NCBI GenBank assembly: GCA_964058845.1
Contig: CAXKVR010000526.1
Span: forward strand, 1-64,000
DNA from: Carex sylvatica
Taxonomy: Eukaryota > Streptophyta > Magnoliopsida > Poales > Cyperaceae
Direction: 5' to 3'
DNA: 64,000 nt
Numbering within the stretch: the stretch's first letter is position 1; every line of letters starts with the position of its first letter. The translations under genes were made by a program, and so were the position numbers. The notes below the pieces were generated by a model. That model had not been told where the DNA came from and made no database searches. It worked only from the letters and a program-made list of their open reading frames with translations. Shown one piece after another: positions 33,473 through 44,616 of this stretch.

Positions 33473-34435
33473 CCCTATTTCTTAGAAGTCGACTTCTTAT
33501 CAGCCGACTTCTTAGCAGCCAGCTTTTTATCAGCCAACTTCTGATTAGTGATACCCGATGATGTGCTCGCCTTACCAGTATAAGTAAAAGGAACAAAGTC
33601 ATCGTCTGAGGTTGGAGGGTCTTCATAAATTTTTTTGGAGCGTACACCAAATCCGTATGGATTTCCAACAAAGTTATCGTCTGAAAGGGAGGATGAACAA
33701 TAGGTTGCGGACCAAATCTTTTCCTAAGAAAACATAATTTACATTGACATTCTCCTCCTTCGGGGATGTCGATACTGCCATGTCCACTTATTGCACAATT
33801 GGACGAGATACCTCAGTTGCTATCGTTCATCCTGTTCAACAAGAAAACAAACATAAAATAATACAATCCATACAAAAAATGTACATACTACAACATAAAT
33901 AAGTCATAACATAAAATACTAAAGCATGAATAAATTATAACATAAAATAATACAACACATTTACATAAAATAATACAACATGTAATCCAACGATAAAATA
34001 CAATGATACAAACTAGACTAAGGCTTATGAGCTGAGGAACTTGATCCCTTCTTTTCCTTAGCCCGACGGACGCACGCAGGATACTCTCACTTAGTGAGAC
34101 GAGTGTCATTCACCGGATCTGCATCCATACAATTGGGGTGAATAGCTGTGCCACATTTAACAGAAAAAAAATATATCCACCATATCTTCCTTCACATGAC
34201 ATAAGAGACACTGTCCCCATCCAGGTGGAGGGACTCTGTCTACCTAGACATCCATCAGCCGACTTCTGATGCATGGATCAAGAGTGCTCAGAAATTCTTG
34301 ATCTTTGGATAAACCCATTTTTTTCATATTCCGATTCGCGTGGGCCCTAGCCGTCCAAAAATTATTAATAATAGTTCTTTTTTCTTCACGTTCGGTTTCA
34401 GTCCTTCCTCTATTTTTTCCAGCTTTGGGTACCAT
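33473..34435 (-). pseudogene. Third ORF of MULE 2: Cys/His zinc-finger-like protein with Lys-rich tail (broken)
   Basis: Starts at ATG 34435 (MVPKAGKNRGRTETEREEKR). After a stop at 34244 the frame continues VDRVPPPGWGQCLLCHVKED, and one base out of frame KCGTAIHPNCMDADPVNDT, giving a C-x2-C ... C-x4-H-x2-C pattern like PHD/RING-type zinc fingers. A last exon-like part (about 33690-33473) reads NPYGFGVRSKKIYEDPPTSD and ends in a Lys/Ala/Ser repeat (KLADKKLAAKKSADKKS). It lies between the PMD remnant and the transposase, on the transposase strand. MULE 1 has no counterpart. The family is not recognised; the pieces may not all belong to one gene. Confidence 0.5.
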
Positions 34436-34592
34436 GATAAAATACTAGTATTCTGCAATATAATGAAATACTAATAATCTGCAACATTAAGATACTACAA
34501 AAATAAGTACAATACCGTAGATCGCAATTATTTAGTTTTACGACTCATCTTAAAATGCAATCCCATTAGCGCACGAGATCCCAATGATGGTG

Positions 34593-36129
34593 TGTTTTAT
34601 GCGCAAAGCGTATACACAAAGCTTCAGTACAGCGAGCTATACTTTATTTAAAATCTTGATTTAGCTCCCGAATTAGATTGCAAGTGTACAACCCTTATCG
34701 AATGGTATAATCAGGTATCGATCCACAGGGAACAGTTCAATTCTGGACTTTTGCTTAGCTCAGTTAGGTACTAGAAATAAGAAAATGTTGATTTGGTTTG
34801 TTTATATTTCCTAAATTCGATAACAGTAAATGACAGAAATTAAAAGTTTGATTTTACTTGATTATAAAACGAAGTTTCCAGGGTTTCAGACTTTGTCTTT
34901 CAACTCTGCCTCTCTGATCCCTTCACGCGACTCGCATACTTTCGTATGCGATCCGTGTGACGCGACCCGCGTGCTCTCACATGCGAGTCGCGTGGACCTC
35001 GAGTGAATGCAGCATGTGTCTGTTCTTTAGCTGTTTACTTGTGTAAGGATCCATTAAACGTACCTAAAGTTCCTAAACCTCAACTCTCGTTATAGGACTT
35101 AATGAACTTGGTAAGGAAATGCAACTTCACATTCTTAGATCTCATACCTCTAGAGTATTCAATTCTAAGTCATTTGTCTAGTTTACTAAAGGTATCCACT
35201 ATCTCTCAATAGATGGAAATTTCACCTCTCAGTTACTATTGATCTCATCTCTCAGATCAAAGATCCACCTCAAATACTTGATCTAATTGTAAGAAAAATC
35301 AAGGCCAAATACTAGAAGAGATGCTATAGACATTCAAAAGTAGACAACAAGATTCATTCAAACAATTTCAATCAAGCAATAGAAATAATACTCAGGCAAA
35401 TGAACACAAATATAAACTCAGATCTAAACATCATGCATTACAAAACAGAGTTTCAGACTACATCTCAACCCTAGAAACTGAAAGATCTACTCAATCATGA
35501 TCAATCAATCAATCAAGAAAGAAAGAGAGAAAGAAAGAAAAGAAAAAACAAATCATAATAAAATCCGAAGAAGAAGGAAAGAAGATATGTGATGTGAAGC
35601 TCTCAAAGCTCTCCAATCTTCTTTCCTCAGCTCCCCGCTTAATCTCTCTTTGTGAACCAGTTTGTTGGATTATGATCCATCCCCTGGTTAGTGGCAAAGG
35701 ATGTCCTTTTATAGCCTCCCAAACGACCCTTTCATCTTTGGGCCTTAATTGGGCCTCTATTTAGCCTCCGCCTTCTGCTCTGGAAAATTCCGATGTGGCT
35801 CGCATCAAGGTTGATGCGGGTCGCATCAGAGTGGTAACGCGGGTCGCGTGGCATGGATGCGAGTCGCATCGAAGTCTGTCTGATGTGGCTAACGTCTATG
35901 GTAGCGTTAGAGTGGTAAGCGATTCGCGTCAGGATTGATGCGACTCTCATGCAAAATCTCAGATTGTCAGTTATCTCCTGATTTTACCAATTTATCTGCA
36001 AATAAGAATGAAAATGCAGCAGTACCACATTTTATAGATATTCAATGTAATAGACGCTATTTAATTATTTAAAATGCAAATTTTGGTACGGGGATTAGTC
36101 TGAACAATAGATCAAATATAGTGATATCA
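34593..36129 (-). mobile_element. Solo LTR, family L1, nested in MULE 2
   Basis: On minus it runs from TGATATCAC (36129) to CGCATAAAACA (34593), 1,537 bp, and is homologous over its length to the solo LTR at 15528-16848. Flanks are ATGTG (36130-36134) and ATGGTG (34587-34592), a target duplication with one extra base. Its upstream part (35800-35950 and 34920-35000) is full of GATGCGACTCGCATC-type words. A TATA box reads GGCTATAAAAGG near 35715. It splits the end of the transposase gene. Confidence 0.8.
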
Positions 36130-39100
36130 ATGTGCTCCTTCTAGCTAGTTGCACTACTTTTTGGTGTGCTGTACCAGACGGGTTTGCTTGTGCTTGGTGT
36201 GCTGTTCCAGATGGCCCAGCACCATATGTGCTCATCCCTCCTAATTGAGATATGCTCCTCCTAGCTGGTTGCAATGTTTCTTCTTGCTGGTGTGCTGTAC
36301 CAGATGGTCCTGTATGAGATGTGCTCCTCCTTCCAGCTTGAGATGTGCTCATTCTACGCTGGGTAGTACCTGAAGGCCCTTGTATCCCAACCACCTCTCC
36401 TCTTGCCAGTACTTTTTCTATTGCCTCCCTAAACATCATAGTTGCGCTTTCACGGAAGGTACAGCTTCGGGCTGTGCTGCACCGCAACCCTTGCGATCCA
36501 CTTGCCTCTACCATAACTAAATCATTTCAGCTGCATTTGCTGCGTTATGAGAATCTGCAGAACCAATATGTTACTTAGTAAGCTATTAAAGATTGAAATG
36601 AAATATAATCATGGTTGAATGTTACATACCTCGCATCTGCCTGTCAGTAGTGGAACGGCGAGGACGGTGCCCTATCTGCCTATCTTGCATTTCATCAATG
36701 GTCATTGGTTGACGGATGTGTTTTCTCCTACCACGCCGTATCCAATCTTTGTTCAGCTCGTATTTAAGGGTAGTGGTCATATGCCATTCTTCAGGATTGC
36801 CGTACGGAACAAACAAGGCATTCCAAGTACTCAAAAGGTACTCCATCCTATACCAGTGGGCAACAAATTGGTTGAGTGACCAGCTATTATGGCGACAAAC
36901 TGCTAACACATGAGCGCACAAAATTCTAGTTAGTTGGATACCTCTGCATGTACATTCCACTGCTCTGTCGGGCCCGAATGTCGTGATATACTTGAACTTT
37001 CTATGAATAATGGACATAATTCCATCTTGCATTTGGACTACTGGAACATATTCCTCAGGGCCCGTGACTTCGTACTTACCTTCGCCGTGTGAGTATGAGA
37101 TGACATCCATACTCACAGCTTTCTTCCACCGTTTGGCAAGCTTATCTTGTACCCGTTTGGAAAAAGACTTAGAAGCACTACTTTGCTCTATCGCTGCCTG
37201 TCGCCGCTGAACAAACCATATGTTACACTTGTAGAATGTCTTCTCCACAAGTGCAGCCATGGGCAACATTCAGGCCTCCTTGAAGACAGCGTTCAGGGAC
37301 TCGGAGCCATTTGTTGTCATAATACCAAATCGATATCATCCATTACAGGTCTGGAAGATTTTCTCATAATTTGACGGCTCCATGAAATCATTACGACGTT
37401 CTTTGCCCACTCTCTTCAAAAAAACATTACACTTCAGATTTTGCTGCAACTGAACAAAGTAAAATTAGATGAAATATGCATGTGAAGGAAACAAAAATGA
37501 TATAAATTAGATAATATTAGACATACCATGGCAAAATCTTCGAACATCTCTTTCAGCTTTCTTGGCTTCTTATTCCTGGCTCCTTGTTTGAACTTGGCTC
37601 CGTAGCATTTGTCCTTCCCACACGCCTGGACTAGGTTATCAGTAACATGTTGGATACAATACCTGTGCACAAAATTATCCCCATCCCATCCATATTTAGG
37701 TTTCAAAGCAGCTTTGATCCCATTGTGTTGGTCTGATATAACACATACGAATCTATTAACACCAAGCACATGAATCCTAAGCTAGTGTAAGAAAAAATCT
37801 CAATTCTCTTCAATCTCCTTATGTACAATTACAAATGCTAGAGGCAGCAATTGGTTCTCGGCATCATAACCGCAGGCCATCAAAAGTCCGCCCAGGAAGG
37901 AAGGTCGCATCTATACTGATCACCGGTCTCAAGTAATCAACTGCGGTGATGCATGGTCCATAAGCCCATGTGACGGCCCTGAATTGCTGCACACCTTGCT
38001 TGACCAGTCCTGTATTTTTATCGATGCTCGGACTAGTCAGAAATTGGTGCCTCGAGCCGGGATTCTTGTCACATATCCCGATAAACAATAGTTTCATAAA
38101 ATTGCACGCTTCCTCCCAACTCCCGAATTGCCGGGCTACTGCAATCTCACGACCTCTCCAAAGTCGGTTGTACTTCGGGGTTATAGTCTTAAATCTAACC
38201 CTCGCGCAGTTTGTCACACTGTGGATGCTCATACATAGGTCTTCCTTAATGTTATCCTCGGTGATATCTGCGATGATTGATGCCTTGAGTTGTGCATGGT
38301 CGGTCCTGCTGTACTCTGACGTCCATGTGTGAGGTGTGTCTTGCTCAGTTATTATCCATGTATCTCCATAATTTGTCGCTCTTGCCTTCAGGATAAAACG
38401 ATAACCCTAAGTGTTGCATCTAATTTCTACCCAGGATTTGTCACTTCTGTGAGTATATATCTCCTGGTTCTTGTCAACATGATGCTCTCTGATCTTTTTC
38501 TTCAACTGCTTTTTGTTTTCAAAGTACTGGCCTTTTGCGAGCTCACTCTTGTATTCAACCCGATGACCGTAGTAAGAAACATCTGCTTCTCGAAAAATAG
38601 ATGTGTCACTGAATTTTATGAACGGGTGAGTCTCAGAACGACCACTTAACGGCATATTTCTATTATGCCTCACAGTGGACTGTGTGTATTCTCCTTCATC
38701 GGCATCATCTCCCTCATCATTAATGTCCCAGTGTCCTTTCTCCCATTCATCCCCAGTTTGTAGATTCTCCTCCGGTACCTCGTTTATAAATTCAAATTCT
38801 GACTGGTTTAGATCCTCCTATACTGGTGGCGGTCTGGGGTGAGGATTTGGTTCAGGCCCAGGTAAGGATGAAGGACCTCCGTACACGGATATAAGTGGAA
38901 TAAAAGGTGGAGATTGTAGTCCGGGTGGGATAAAAGGTGGAGATTGGGGTGAATTACTGTATATTTCTGGTTCTGGCATTTTTTCGGGTACGAATATAGG
39001 AGTGTGTGGTTCTGGATTTTGTTGATAATTTTCTGCAACTGAATTTTGGCCTGAACTTCCAGACTCTAACCCTCTGCGAATTCTGCACGCAAAAACTTCG

Positions 39101-39393
39101 AAGCCACTATCGTCGGACCTCACAGTCCTGTTGATCAGGCCTCTCCATGCCACGTCATCTCCTAGTGCGATTCTGACATACCTTCCTCCTTGGAGCACTC
39201 GGGCCATTATTTCCAATTCACAGCGGTTCCTATTGTACTTGCTCAAATTATAAATAAGCGTTTGCAACTCCTCAAATGAGAAATTTTCATCAACCCAACG
39301 CGTATTTACTGGAGGTTTGGAGTAACGTACCCCATACTGGTCAGTTATGAACTTTCTCCCAAAATGTACAAAAATTCCAACAGACATGGACAA
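36130..39393 (-). pseudogene. MULE transposase (MuDR-type) of element 2
   Basis: Starts at 39393 (MSMSVGIFVHFGRKF). Blocks in order: N-terminal domain, Pro-rich linker, zinc segment with HTWT, RTDHAQLKASIIAD, ITPKYNRLWRGREIAVARQF, the DDE core VISIDATFLPGR and (other frame) VCVISDQHNGIKAA, TTNGSESLNAVF, and the SWIM finger CTCRGIQLTRILCAHV. The C-terminus IDEMQDRQIGHRPRRSTTDR is followed by an intron (GTATGT) and an exon rich in GPSGTAHQ and ARRST repeats. Stops at 38818, 38407 and 37864, frameshifts near 37.8 and 37.27 kb, and the LTR insertion disable it. The coding trace may resume beyond the LTR (34.59-34.53 kb, reading LGSRALMGLHFKMSRKTK and a stop). Confidence 0.85.
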
Positions 39394-39764
39394 TAAACTA
39401 TATTAATGAATGATAAATATTTTGTCAGTTTACCAGTTCCAATTATGTACAGCTGTAAACAGTATATACGTACTTCAATAGTATGTGAACAGTAAATACG
39501 TAAATGAACAATACATAGGTACATGAACAGTAATTAAACAATGAATAGTAAATAGCGAACATTAATTAAACAGTGAATAGTAAAGCCATATATAAACAGT
39601 ACATACCTGTAGCAACTCTTTCTACTTCTTCTTCCTTCTCTTTCTCTTTCCTTCTCTCCCTCCCTCCTTCTCCTTCTCCTTCTCCTCCTCTCTCTCTCTT
39701 TCTATTTCTCTCTGCTGCTGAACTTCTCCTTTTATAAGGAAAAAAAAGTAAAAAAAAAAAAACC
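39394..39764 (-). promoter_or_regulatory. Transposase leader of MULE 2
   Basis: Upstream of the start, repeated GAACAGTAAATA words (39420-39600) and a long pyrimidine tract on + (purine on -) at 39617-39730 with CTTCTCCTTCTCC repeats. Likely leader and promoter of the transposase. Confidence 0.35.
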
Positions 39765-40010
39765 CCCGAACTGCCAAATTTTTCGGCGAATGAGAATTTT
39801 AATCCCGGACCGTTGAATTTATGGGCGGTTGGGAATTAAAATTCCGGACCGCCGAATTTTGAGGTAGTTTGAGCATTTTTAAATTTTTTCCAACAACCCT
39901 GTTATTCTTAATAATTTTTTTTTTTTTTGGGTATTTTTAAAAATGTCGGTCAAGCTTTAGTAAAGAAAAACATAACTAATTAAATATGATTTGGTGATAA
40001 CATCCCCTAA
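39765..40010 (-). repeat. Right TIR of MULE 2
   Basis: Inverted partner of 30405-30665; see the element entry. Confidence 0.78.
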
Positions 40011-40499
40011 GTAAAAATATAGGTTTTTTTTTCTAATCTTTAATTATTTTACAGCCTATTTAATTAGACGTAGCATTATTTTTACTTGTGTTTAGAAATG
40101 GTAAAATTAATATGATTAGCTATTTAAAATTTATTTAAGTGTAAATTAATACAATTGATTAGATAGATGTTCTTTTTTTTTTTATTATTAACCTTGAAAT
40201 ATGTTAAATATTATCTAACAATCTGTTGATTTAAAATTTAGATTTTTATTTAACAATATGTTTAGTTCCTTAAAAAAAATATCGGGCTCGGTGTGCAAGT
40301 TATTAATAATGTTAAATAAAGAGAATAATTAAACAAATTTATTTGTACATAGCTTTATGGGGAGACACCTGTCAAATATTTTGATAGTTCATTTTCATCA
40401 CATTATTCGTGTCCACAATTTATCCACCTGTCAAACACTTGAGTTACTCATTTTCATCACCTAATTCCACCAAGTTTCCCTTGCTGCTTTGCATTTTTT
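40011..40499. other. AT-rich spacer, no gene
   Basis: Between MULE 2 and the plastid-derived block. Nothing recognised. Confidence 0.4.
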
Positions 40500-40508
40500 G
40501 GTTCAAAT

Positions 40509-40710
40509 TTTGAAATATTAGGAATACCAAAAGTATCTTTTCAACGTCCTAGAACCGAAAAGCTTGGCTTGACATATAGTGCGACTTGTCAAATATATTG
40601 GGTCATATGGGATTTACCCCTTCTCTTCCCCGATCGAGATATCCTCTGCCGAAGAGATATTGTATTGAGTAAACCATCATTCATTCGGAGCACGAAGTCA
40701 AATTTCAATA
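40509..40710 (+). pseudogene. clpP: Decayed clpP exon 1 and start of its group II intron
   Basis: GGAATACCAAAAGTATCTTT corresponds to the clpP start (IGxPKVPF). The exon ends GACATATA, as in the VDIY codons, and the group II intron begins GTGCGACTTGTC (40579). The following intron sequence, including GGGTCATATGGGATTTACCC and CCGATCGAGATATCCTCTG, is of well-conserved plastid type. The start codon and the acidic middle of exon 1 are lost, so this is a remnant. Recognition is from memory of plastid clpP. Confidence 0.6.
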
Positions 40711-40879
40711 TGAACTTTTTTTTTAGAAAATAGCTAATTCGTTAAGTTAATAGGACAAGGGAAATTCATTAATAGGAGATAAAATCCATTAATAAAATCA
40801 ATTCAAAAAAAGGATTTTCACAAGTTCTACAAAGAACTTTATTATTAACCTTTTTTTCTTATTTTTCACTCAATAACAT

Positions 40880-41122
40880 ATGAAAAAAACTCGCATAAGA
40901 AATTGTAGAAATGATCTCCACGGTGTCATCAAAAATTTGTTAACAGATGTCATATTTTTTTTAACAGGTGTCGTATTTGTTGTAGTAGCGATTCGTGTCC
41001 ATAATCAAAATACCCATATAGGAGAAAGACAAAATATCTATTTGACGGAGTTTCTTCCTATTAATAATGAGGATCTTAGATATCAAAAATTCCTCAATGG
41101 TAAAAAAAAACCTTTTTTTTGA
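40880..41122 (+). CDS. Plastid-type open frame, 80 aa, one membrane segment
   Basis: ATG at 40880. The N-terminus is basic (MKKTRIRNCRNDLHGV), then a hydrophobic stretch (VIFFLTGVVFVVVAI, about residues 24-38) and a polar tail. No good Shine-Dalgarno precedes it. I do not recognise the product; it may be a piece of a longer degenerate plastid gene. Confidence 0.35.
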   Translation: MKKTRIRNCRNDLHGVIKNLLTDVIFFLTGVVFVVVAIRVHNQNTHIGERQNIYLTEFLPINNEDLRYQKFLNGKKKPFF

Positions 41123-42581
41123 CTATTTCTGCAAGGGTATCTTACATAAAGATACCTCAGGATCAGGAGAGTGGTGACACATTGTATAAATCTTTCATGT
41201 ATAAAATAGATAAATTCTATCAAAAAATCTACATGAAATTCTATATATCTTTCATTTTTCCAAGAACTCTTTATCGAATGAAATCCCATCGAGAATTCTC
41301 TAAATTTTTCATTTCTCCAATTCCATTTCATCCAATTCAATTGGATCCAATTAAAGTAGATTATAGTTCTTTCATTTCAAAAAGAAAATTCAAATCGATC
41401 CAGAATTCTATAGAGCTAGTTCCTCGATCAAGTACCTTTTCAGATGGAAGACGGACCTGGGAGATCTTTTTTTGAAATCTATAATTTTTTGGAAATCTAT
41501 GACTATGAATTGATCGGATTCAAAAGTAAAAAACTTGCGTCAATATCTCACAAACATGGAGTGTGAATCAAATCCATGTTCTGAGAAATCTTTACCATCC
41601 GTAAAGAAGGAAAATGGAGTCTTTTTCGTTTTCGAAGAAAAAAGAAAGAAATTCGTAAACGTAACATGAAGATAATAGAAGAAAGCAATCTTATTTATTT
41701 AATCATTTTCGAAGGAGATATTCAAGATCGTAATTATTATTACCTATACAAAATTTAGAAAAAATCTCTGCTAATGACATTGGATACGATGGGGTTCGAA
41801 CTTAGAAATCCTTTCCAAGATTTATTCCTGCTTGATATTCCCAAACTAGGTATCCAAAATTGAGGATATATTGGATATATCGTGGGTAATTCTTGAAAAC
41901 ATTCTTGACTCTAATAAGTGAGAAAATCTTTTTGAAATGAACTCTGATATGATAAATAATAAGATTTCGAGTATTTTTATATCCCTAAAACTAATAAATA
42001 AGACTCATCTGTCTGGAAAAAAGAATGATTCTTTCTTTTAATGGGTCTTCTCCTTTTCTTTCTTTGACACTTTCTTTATTTTCATATGAGTCATTTGAAG
42101 AAGAAAATCTCTTTTTGAGAGAAAGGGATGAAAAGGATTTTGATATTTCAACTAATTTCTCAGAAATATCTGCGTATGGATATACAAAAGTTATGGTATA
42201 ACATAAAAAAAATACTTCTTCACTTCACCATCCATATTTTTTTGCAAAAAAAGGACATAAAACGAGTAAAATATTCTTTTTCTGAAAAAAGGAGGAAAAA
42301 AATGAATAAATTGAAAAAAGAAGAAGATAAATATAGAACTCTCGATTATTACATAATCAATGTATAGAACTTTAGACTGTTGAAAATCAATAATTAATTA
42401 ATAGTGACTAAATTCTAAATGAAACTAAAAAAAAAATTGAATGGAAAAGAAACAATTGCTTTTCATCAAGAAGTATACTATAATGTATATATATACTATA
42501 GACTGAATTTAGACTTTGTTATATTCTATGTTATAAAATGAAATTCTCATAAAAAGAAAGATATATAGGAGTGGAGTATAT
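41123..42581 (+). other. Plastid-derived AT-rich stretch with unidentified coding traces
   Basis: Frames at 41119-41475 (begins with TTG, not ATG) and 42128-42367 and a patch around 41580-41756 (FTIRKEGKWSLFRFRRKKKE) have lysine- and isoleucine-rich compositions like fast-evolving plastid genes. None could be matched to a named gene. The stretch is probably the remains of one or more broken genes. Confidence 0.35.
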
Positions 42582-43034
42582 ATGAAGAAAAATCAAGTAA
42601 AACTTGAAAATCTCAAAAATTTGATAACGGATCGTGAGAAAATGCTCGAAAATAGTCGGAATATCAAAAAAGTTTTACTAGAATTACTTGAAGAAGAACT
42701 AGATCTAGAAGAACTGAAAGAGTTAAAACAACTCTTTCTTCTCGCAGAAAGAGACTCGACAGGAGAAAGAAAATCCGTTTTTGCCCAGATCGTAAGCGAA
42801 TTCACTGGCATAATCAATGCCAATACGCAGGATAGAATCCTGTACGCGAAGATAACTTATTTCTATGGAAATAGGCCTCCACAACTGGTACCGTGCAAGA
42901 TTTATGATAAGTTAGGCGGTAGGCCTCTCGGTAGGCCATTATCGAGGGGGGACTCGGTGTGGCTTGAATTCGACCAAAAAAAACCGTCTTTTTTGCAATA
43001 TTATAATATTATTTCGACGGCCAATTTTTGGTGA
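42582..43034 (+). CDS. Plastid-type ORF, 150 aa, coiled-coil N-terminus, unknown
   Basis: ATG at 42582 preceded by GGAGTGGAG (5-nt spacing to the ATG from GGAG), a plastid-type ribosome binding site. Residues 1-65 are Leu/Glu/Lys-rich and should form a helical coiled coil (LLELLEEELDLEELKELKQL). The C-terminal half (ILYAKITYFYGNRPPQLVPC, RGDSVWLEFDQKK) looks like a compact beta-rich, OB-fold-like domain. No family recognised. Intact and directly upstream of rps19 in the same direction. Confidence 0.5.
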   Translation: MKKNQVKLENLKNLITDREKMLENSRNIKKVLLELLEEELDLEELKELKQLFLLAERDSTGERKSVFAQIVSEFTGIINANTQDRILYAKITYFYGNRPPQLVPCKIYDKLGGRPLGRPLSRGDSVWLEFDQKKPSFLQYYNIISTANFW

Positions 43035-43396
43035 ACCAGATACAATCATACCGCATAGATAAGCTTACACTAACCCATCAATTTTGGATCCAATTGGGGA
43101 TTTTTCTTGGGAGGTATCGGGAAGAGATTGAAATGGAATAATATAGATTCATAGGTTCTCTATTGATTCTATCCCTATGGGATAGAATCAATAGAGAAAT
43201 CGAAATGAAATAAAGAATCCAAGAAAAAAGGAAATAAAAAAAGAAGTAGAAGATAGAAAGGATTCAAAATGAATAAATTAAAAGAGCTATTTTGTCTTTT
43301 TTCCATTCCGAATTATTGATTCTGACCTCGATACTTAGATCATTCTATTGGACATAGAATGACAATCTTTTCAATGCAAAAAAGGAATAATCAGCT

Positions 43397-43624
43397 ATGA
43401 TAGGTGAAAAAAGAAGAATTGTCAAAAAAAGGATTGTAGTAAAGAAAAGATTTGTAGCTAAGCATTTATCGGAAACATTTGAGAAAATAAAAAAGGGGGA
43501 GGAGAGAGAAATAATAGTCGCTTGGTCTCGGGCATCAACTATTATACCCTCAATGGTTGGCCATACAATCGGTATTCATAATGGAAAGGAACATAAACCT
43601 ATAATACAAGAGGAGGGCTTATGA
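43397..43624 (+). CDS. rps19: Divergent plastid ribosomal protein S19 (shortened)
   Basis: S19 helps form the small-subunit head near the decoding region. Residues [20 protein letters not shown] then [14 protein letters not shown] are a clear match to the S19 core. The N-terminus is lysine-rich and longer than usual. The C-terminus stops at EEGL (75 aa), where ordinary plastid S19 (about 92 aa) goes on through the conserved VGHKLGEFAPT region, so it is truncated and may be non-functional. A weak AAAGGA site precedes the ATG. Its TGA overlaps the next ATG by four bases (ATGA, 43621-43624). Confidence 0.8.
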   Translation: MIGEKRRIVKKRIVVKKRFVAKHLSETFEKIKKGEEREIIVAWSRASTIIPSMVGHTIGIHNGKEHKPIIQEEGL

Positions 43625-44295
43625 AGTGGGATTTTTTAAATAAAAGGAGGTATCAGCATCTCCGACCCTTGCCTGATGATTTTCTTCGAGTCTATAATAG
43701 GCTCTATCGCGAGCGGACAATAATTCTACACAGCGAACGTTACTCTAGAAGGCTAATGCAGGTAAGAGTGCCAGAGCTGCTAGAGTTTTACGATTCGAAA
43801 AGTAAAGATCCAATTAGAGTTTTTATAGACTGCCCTATGTTAGGGGCATCTGAATCTTTAGTTCTTTCATATATTTTGAAATGCAGCCCGGTTCCGATAT
43901 ATACCACTCTGATAGGTCCTGTGGGATTAGGAACCGCTTTTATTCTCGCAGGAGGAACACAGGGGAAACGGGCTGCATTTCCGAACTCTATGATTTCTTT
44001 TAAGACTCCGAACTTCATTGATCTAAGTATTGTTCAGAATCATTCGTCGATACAAGATAAACGCAAACTGGTTGATAAATTTTTAAGTGTTTGTGCCAAA
44101 AGCACAAGCTACTCGGAACATGAGCTACTCTCCATTATGGAAAGTGAGCCCATTTTATCACCCAGTGAAGCTATCAATTTTGGTATTATCGATCACGTAG
44201 TGAATATACGTGAGGAGAACGAAAATAGGATCTTGGATACTCTTAATCCTTTTAGTGACCCCACCTATGAACAAAGTCGAGATTACCTTTTTTGA
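43621..44295 (+). CDS. clpP: Very divergent intronless ClpP-like protein
   Basis: ClpP is the proteolytic subunit of the plastid Clp protease. The match: [10 protein letters not shown] near residue 25, [20 protein letters not shown] in place of the FINSPGG region, [20 protein letters not shown] in place of ASMGSFILxGGxxxKRxAFP, and [15 protein letters not shown] at the end. The catalytic Ser position reads GLG rather than ASMG and the His position (MIHQP) reads SFKTP, so the catalytic Ser and His seem lost: possibly a non-catalytic ClpR-like subunit or a decaying gene. 224 aa against about 196. A perfect AGGAGG (43611-43616) sits 4 nt before the ATG, and the start overlaps the rps19 stop. Confidence 0.72.
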   Translation: MKWDFLNKRRYQHLRPLPDDFLRVYNRLYRERTIILHSERYSRRLMQVRVPELLEFYDSKSKDPIRVFIDCPMLGASESLVLSYILKCSPVPIYTTLIGPVGLGTAFILAGGTQGKRAAFPNSMISFKTPNFIDLSIVQNHSSIQDKRKLVDKFLSVCAKSTSYSEHELLSIMESEPILSPSEAINFGIIDHVVNIREENENRILDTLNPFSDPTYEQSRDYLF

Positions 44296-44616
44296 TCTGA
44301 CCTCGATACTTAAGAAATTGCGTAAGCTAAACCCAACCGATAAAATGGGATTCTATCCCGCCTGAGTTCTAATAATAAATCATCTTATATCGTATATTAG
44401 AATTCACTTTGTCTTATTTTCGAATCAAAAAAGAATACTCGTATGAAACAAGTTCAAGTTAGAAATAGCAGCTTTTCAGATAAGTTATACTATTCCGTAA
44501 TAGTACGTACATCTTTTCAAAATTACCATTACAATTCTTTAATTCATTTTTTTCTTTTATGTTCATACAGTGATTTATATATATATATATAACCCTTATT
44601 TTGTGGGAGGACTTAT

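Larger units (their letters stand above)
30405..40010. mobile_element. Mutator-like element 2 (MULE) with PMD remnant, third ORF and transposase
   Basis: About 9.6 kb between inverted repeats at 30405-30665 and 39765-40010. The arms align over CGACATTTTTAAAAATA, TTATTAAGAATAACA, AAAATTCGGYGGTC and GAAAAATTTGGCAGT. Gene plan equals MULE 1: PMD on + near the left end, transposase on - near the right end. A solo LTR (34593-36129) is nested inside. The TIRs differ from those of MULE 1, so these are separate families with one architecture. Confidence 0.82.

Noticed and set aside
33888..34109. 73-codon minus-strand frame in MULE 2
   Set aside because: It is out of frame with the Cys/His-coding trace and is hydrophobic low-complexity sequence at the end.
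41119..41475. 118-codon plastid-type gene
   Set aside because: The frame begins with TTG, has no ribosome binding site and no recognisable family. Described only as a coding trace.
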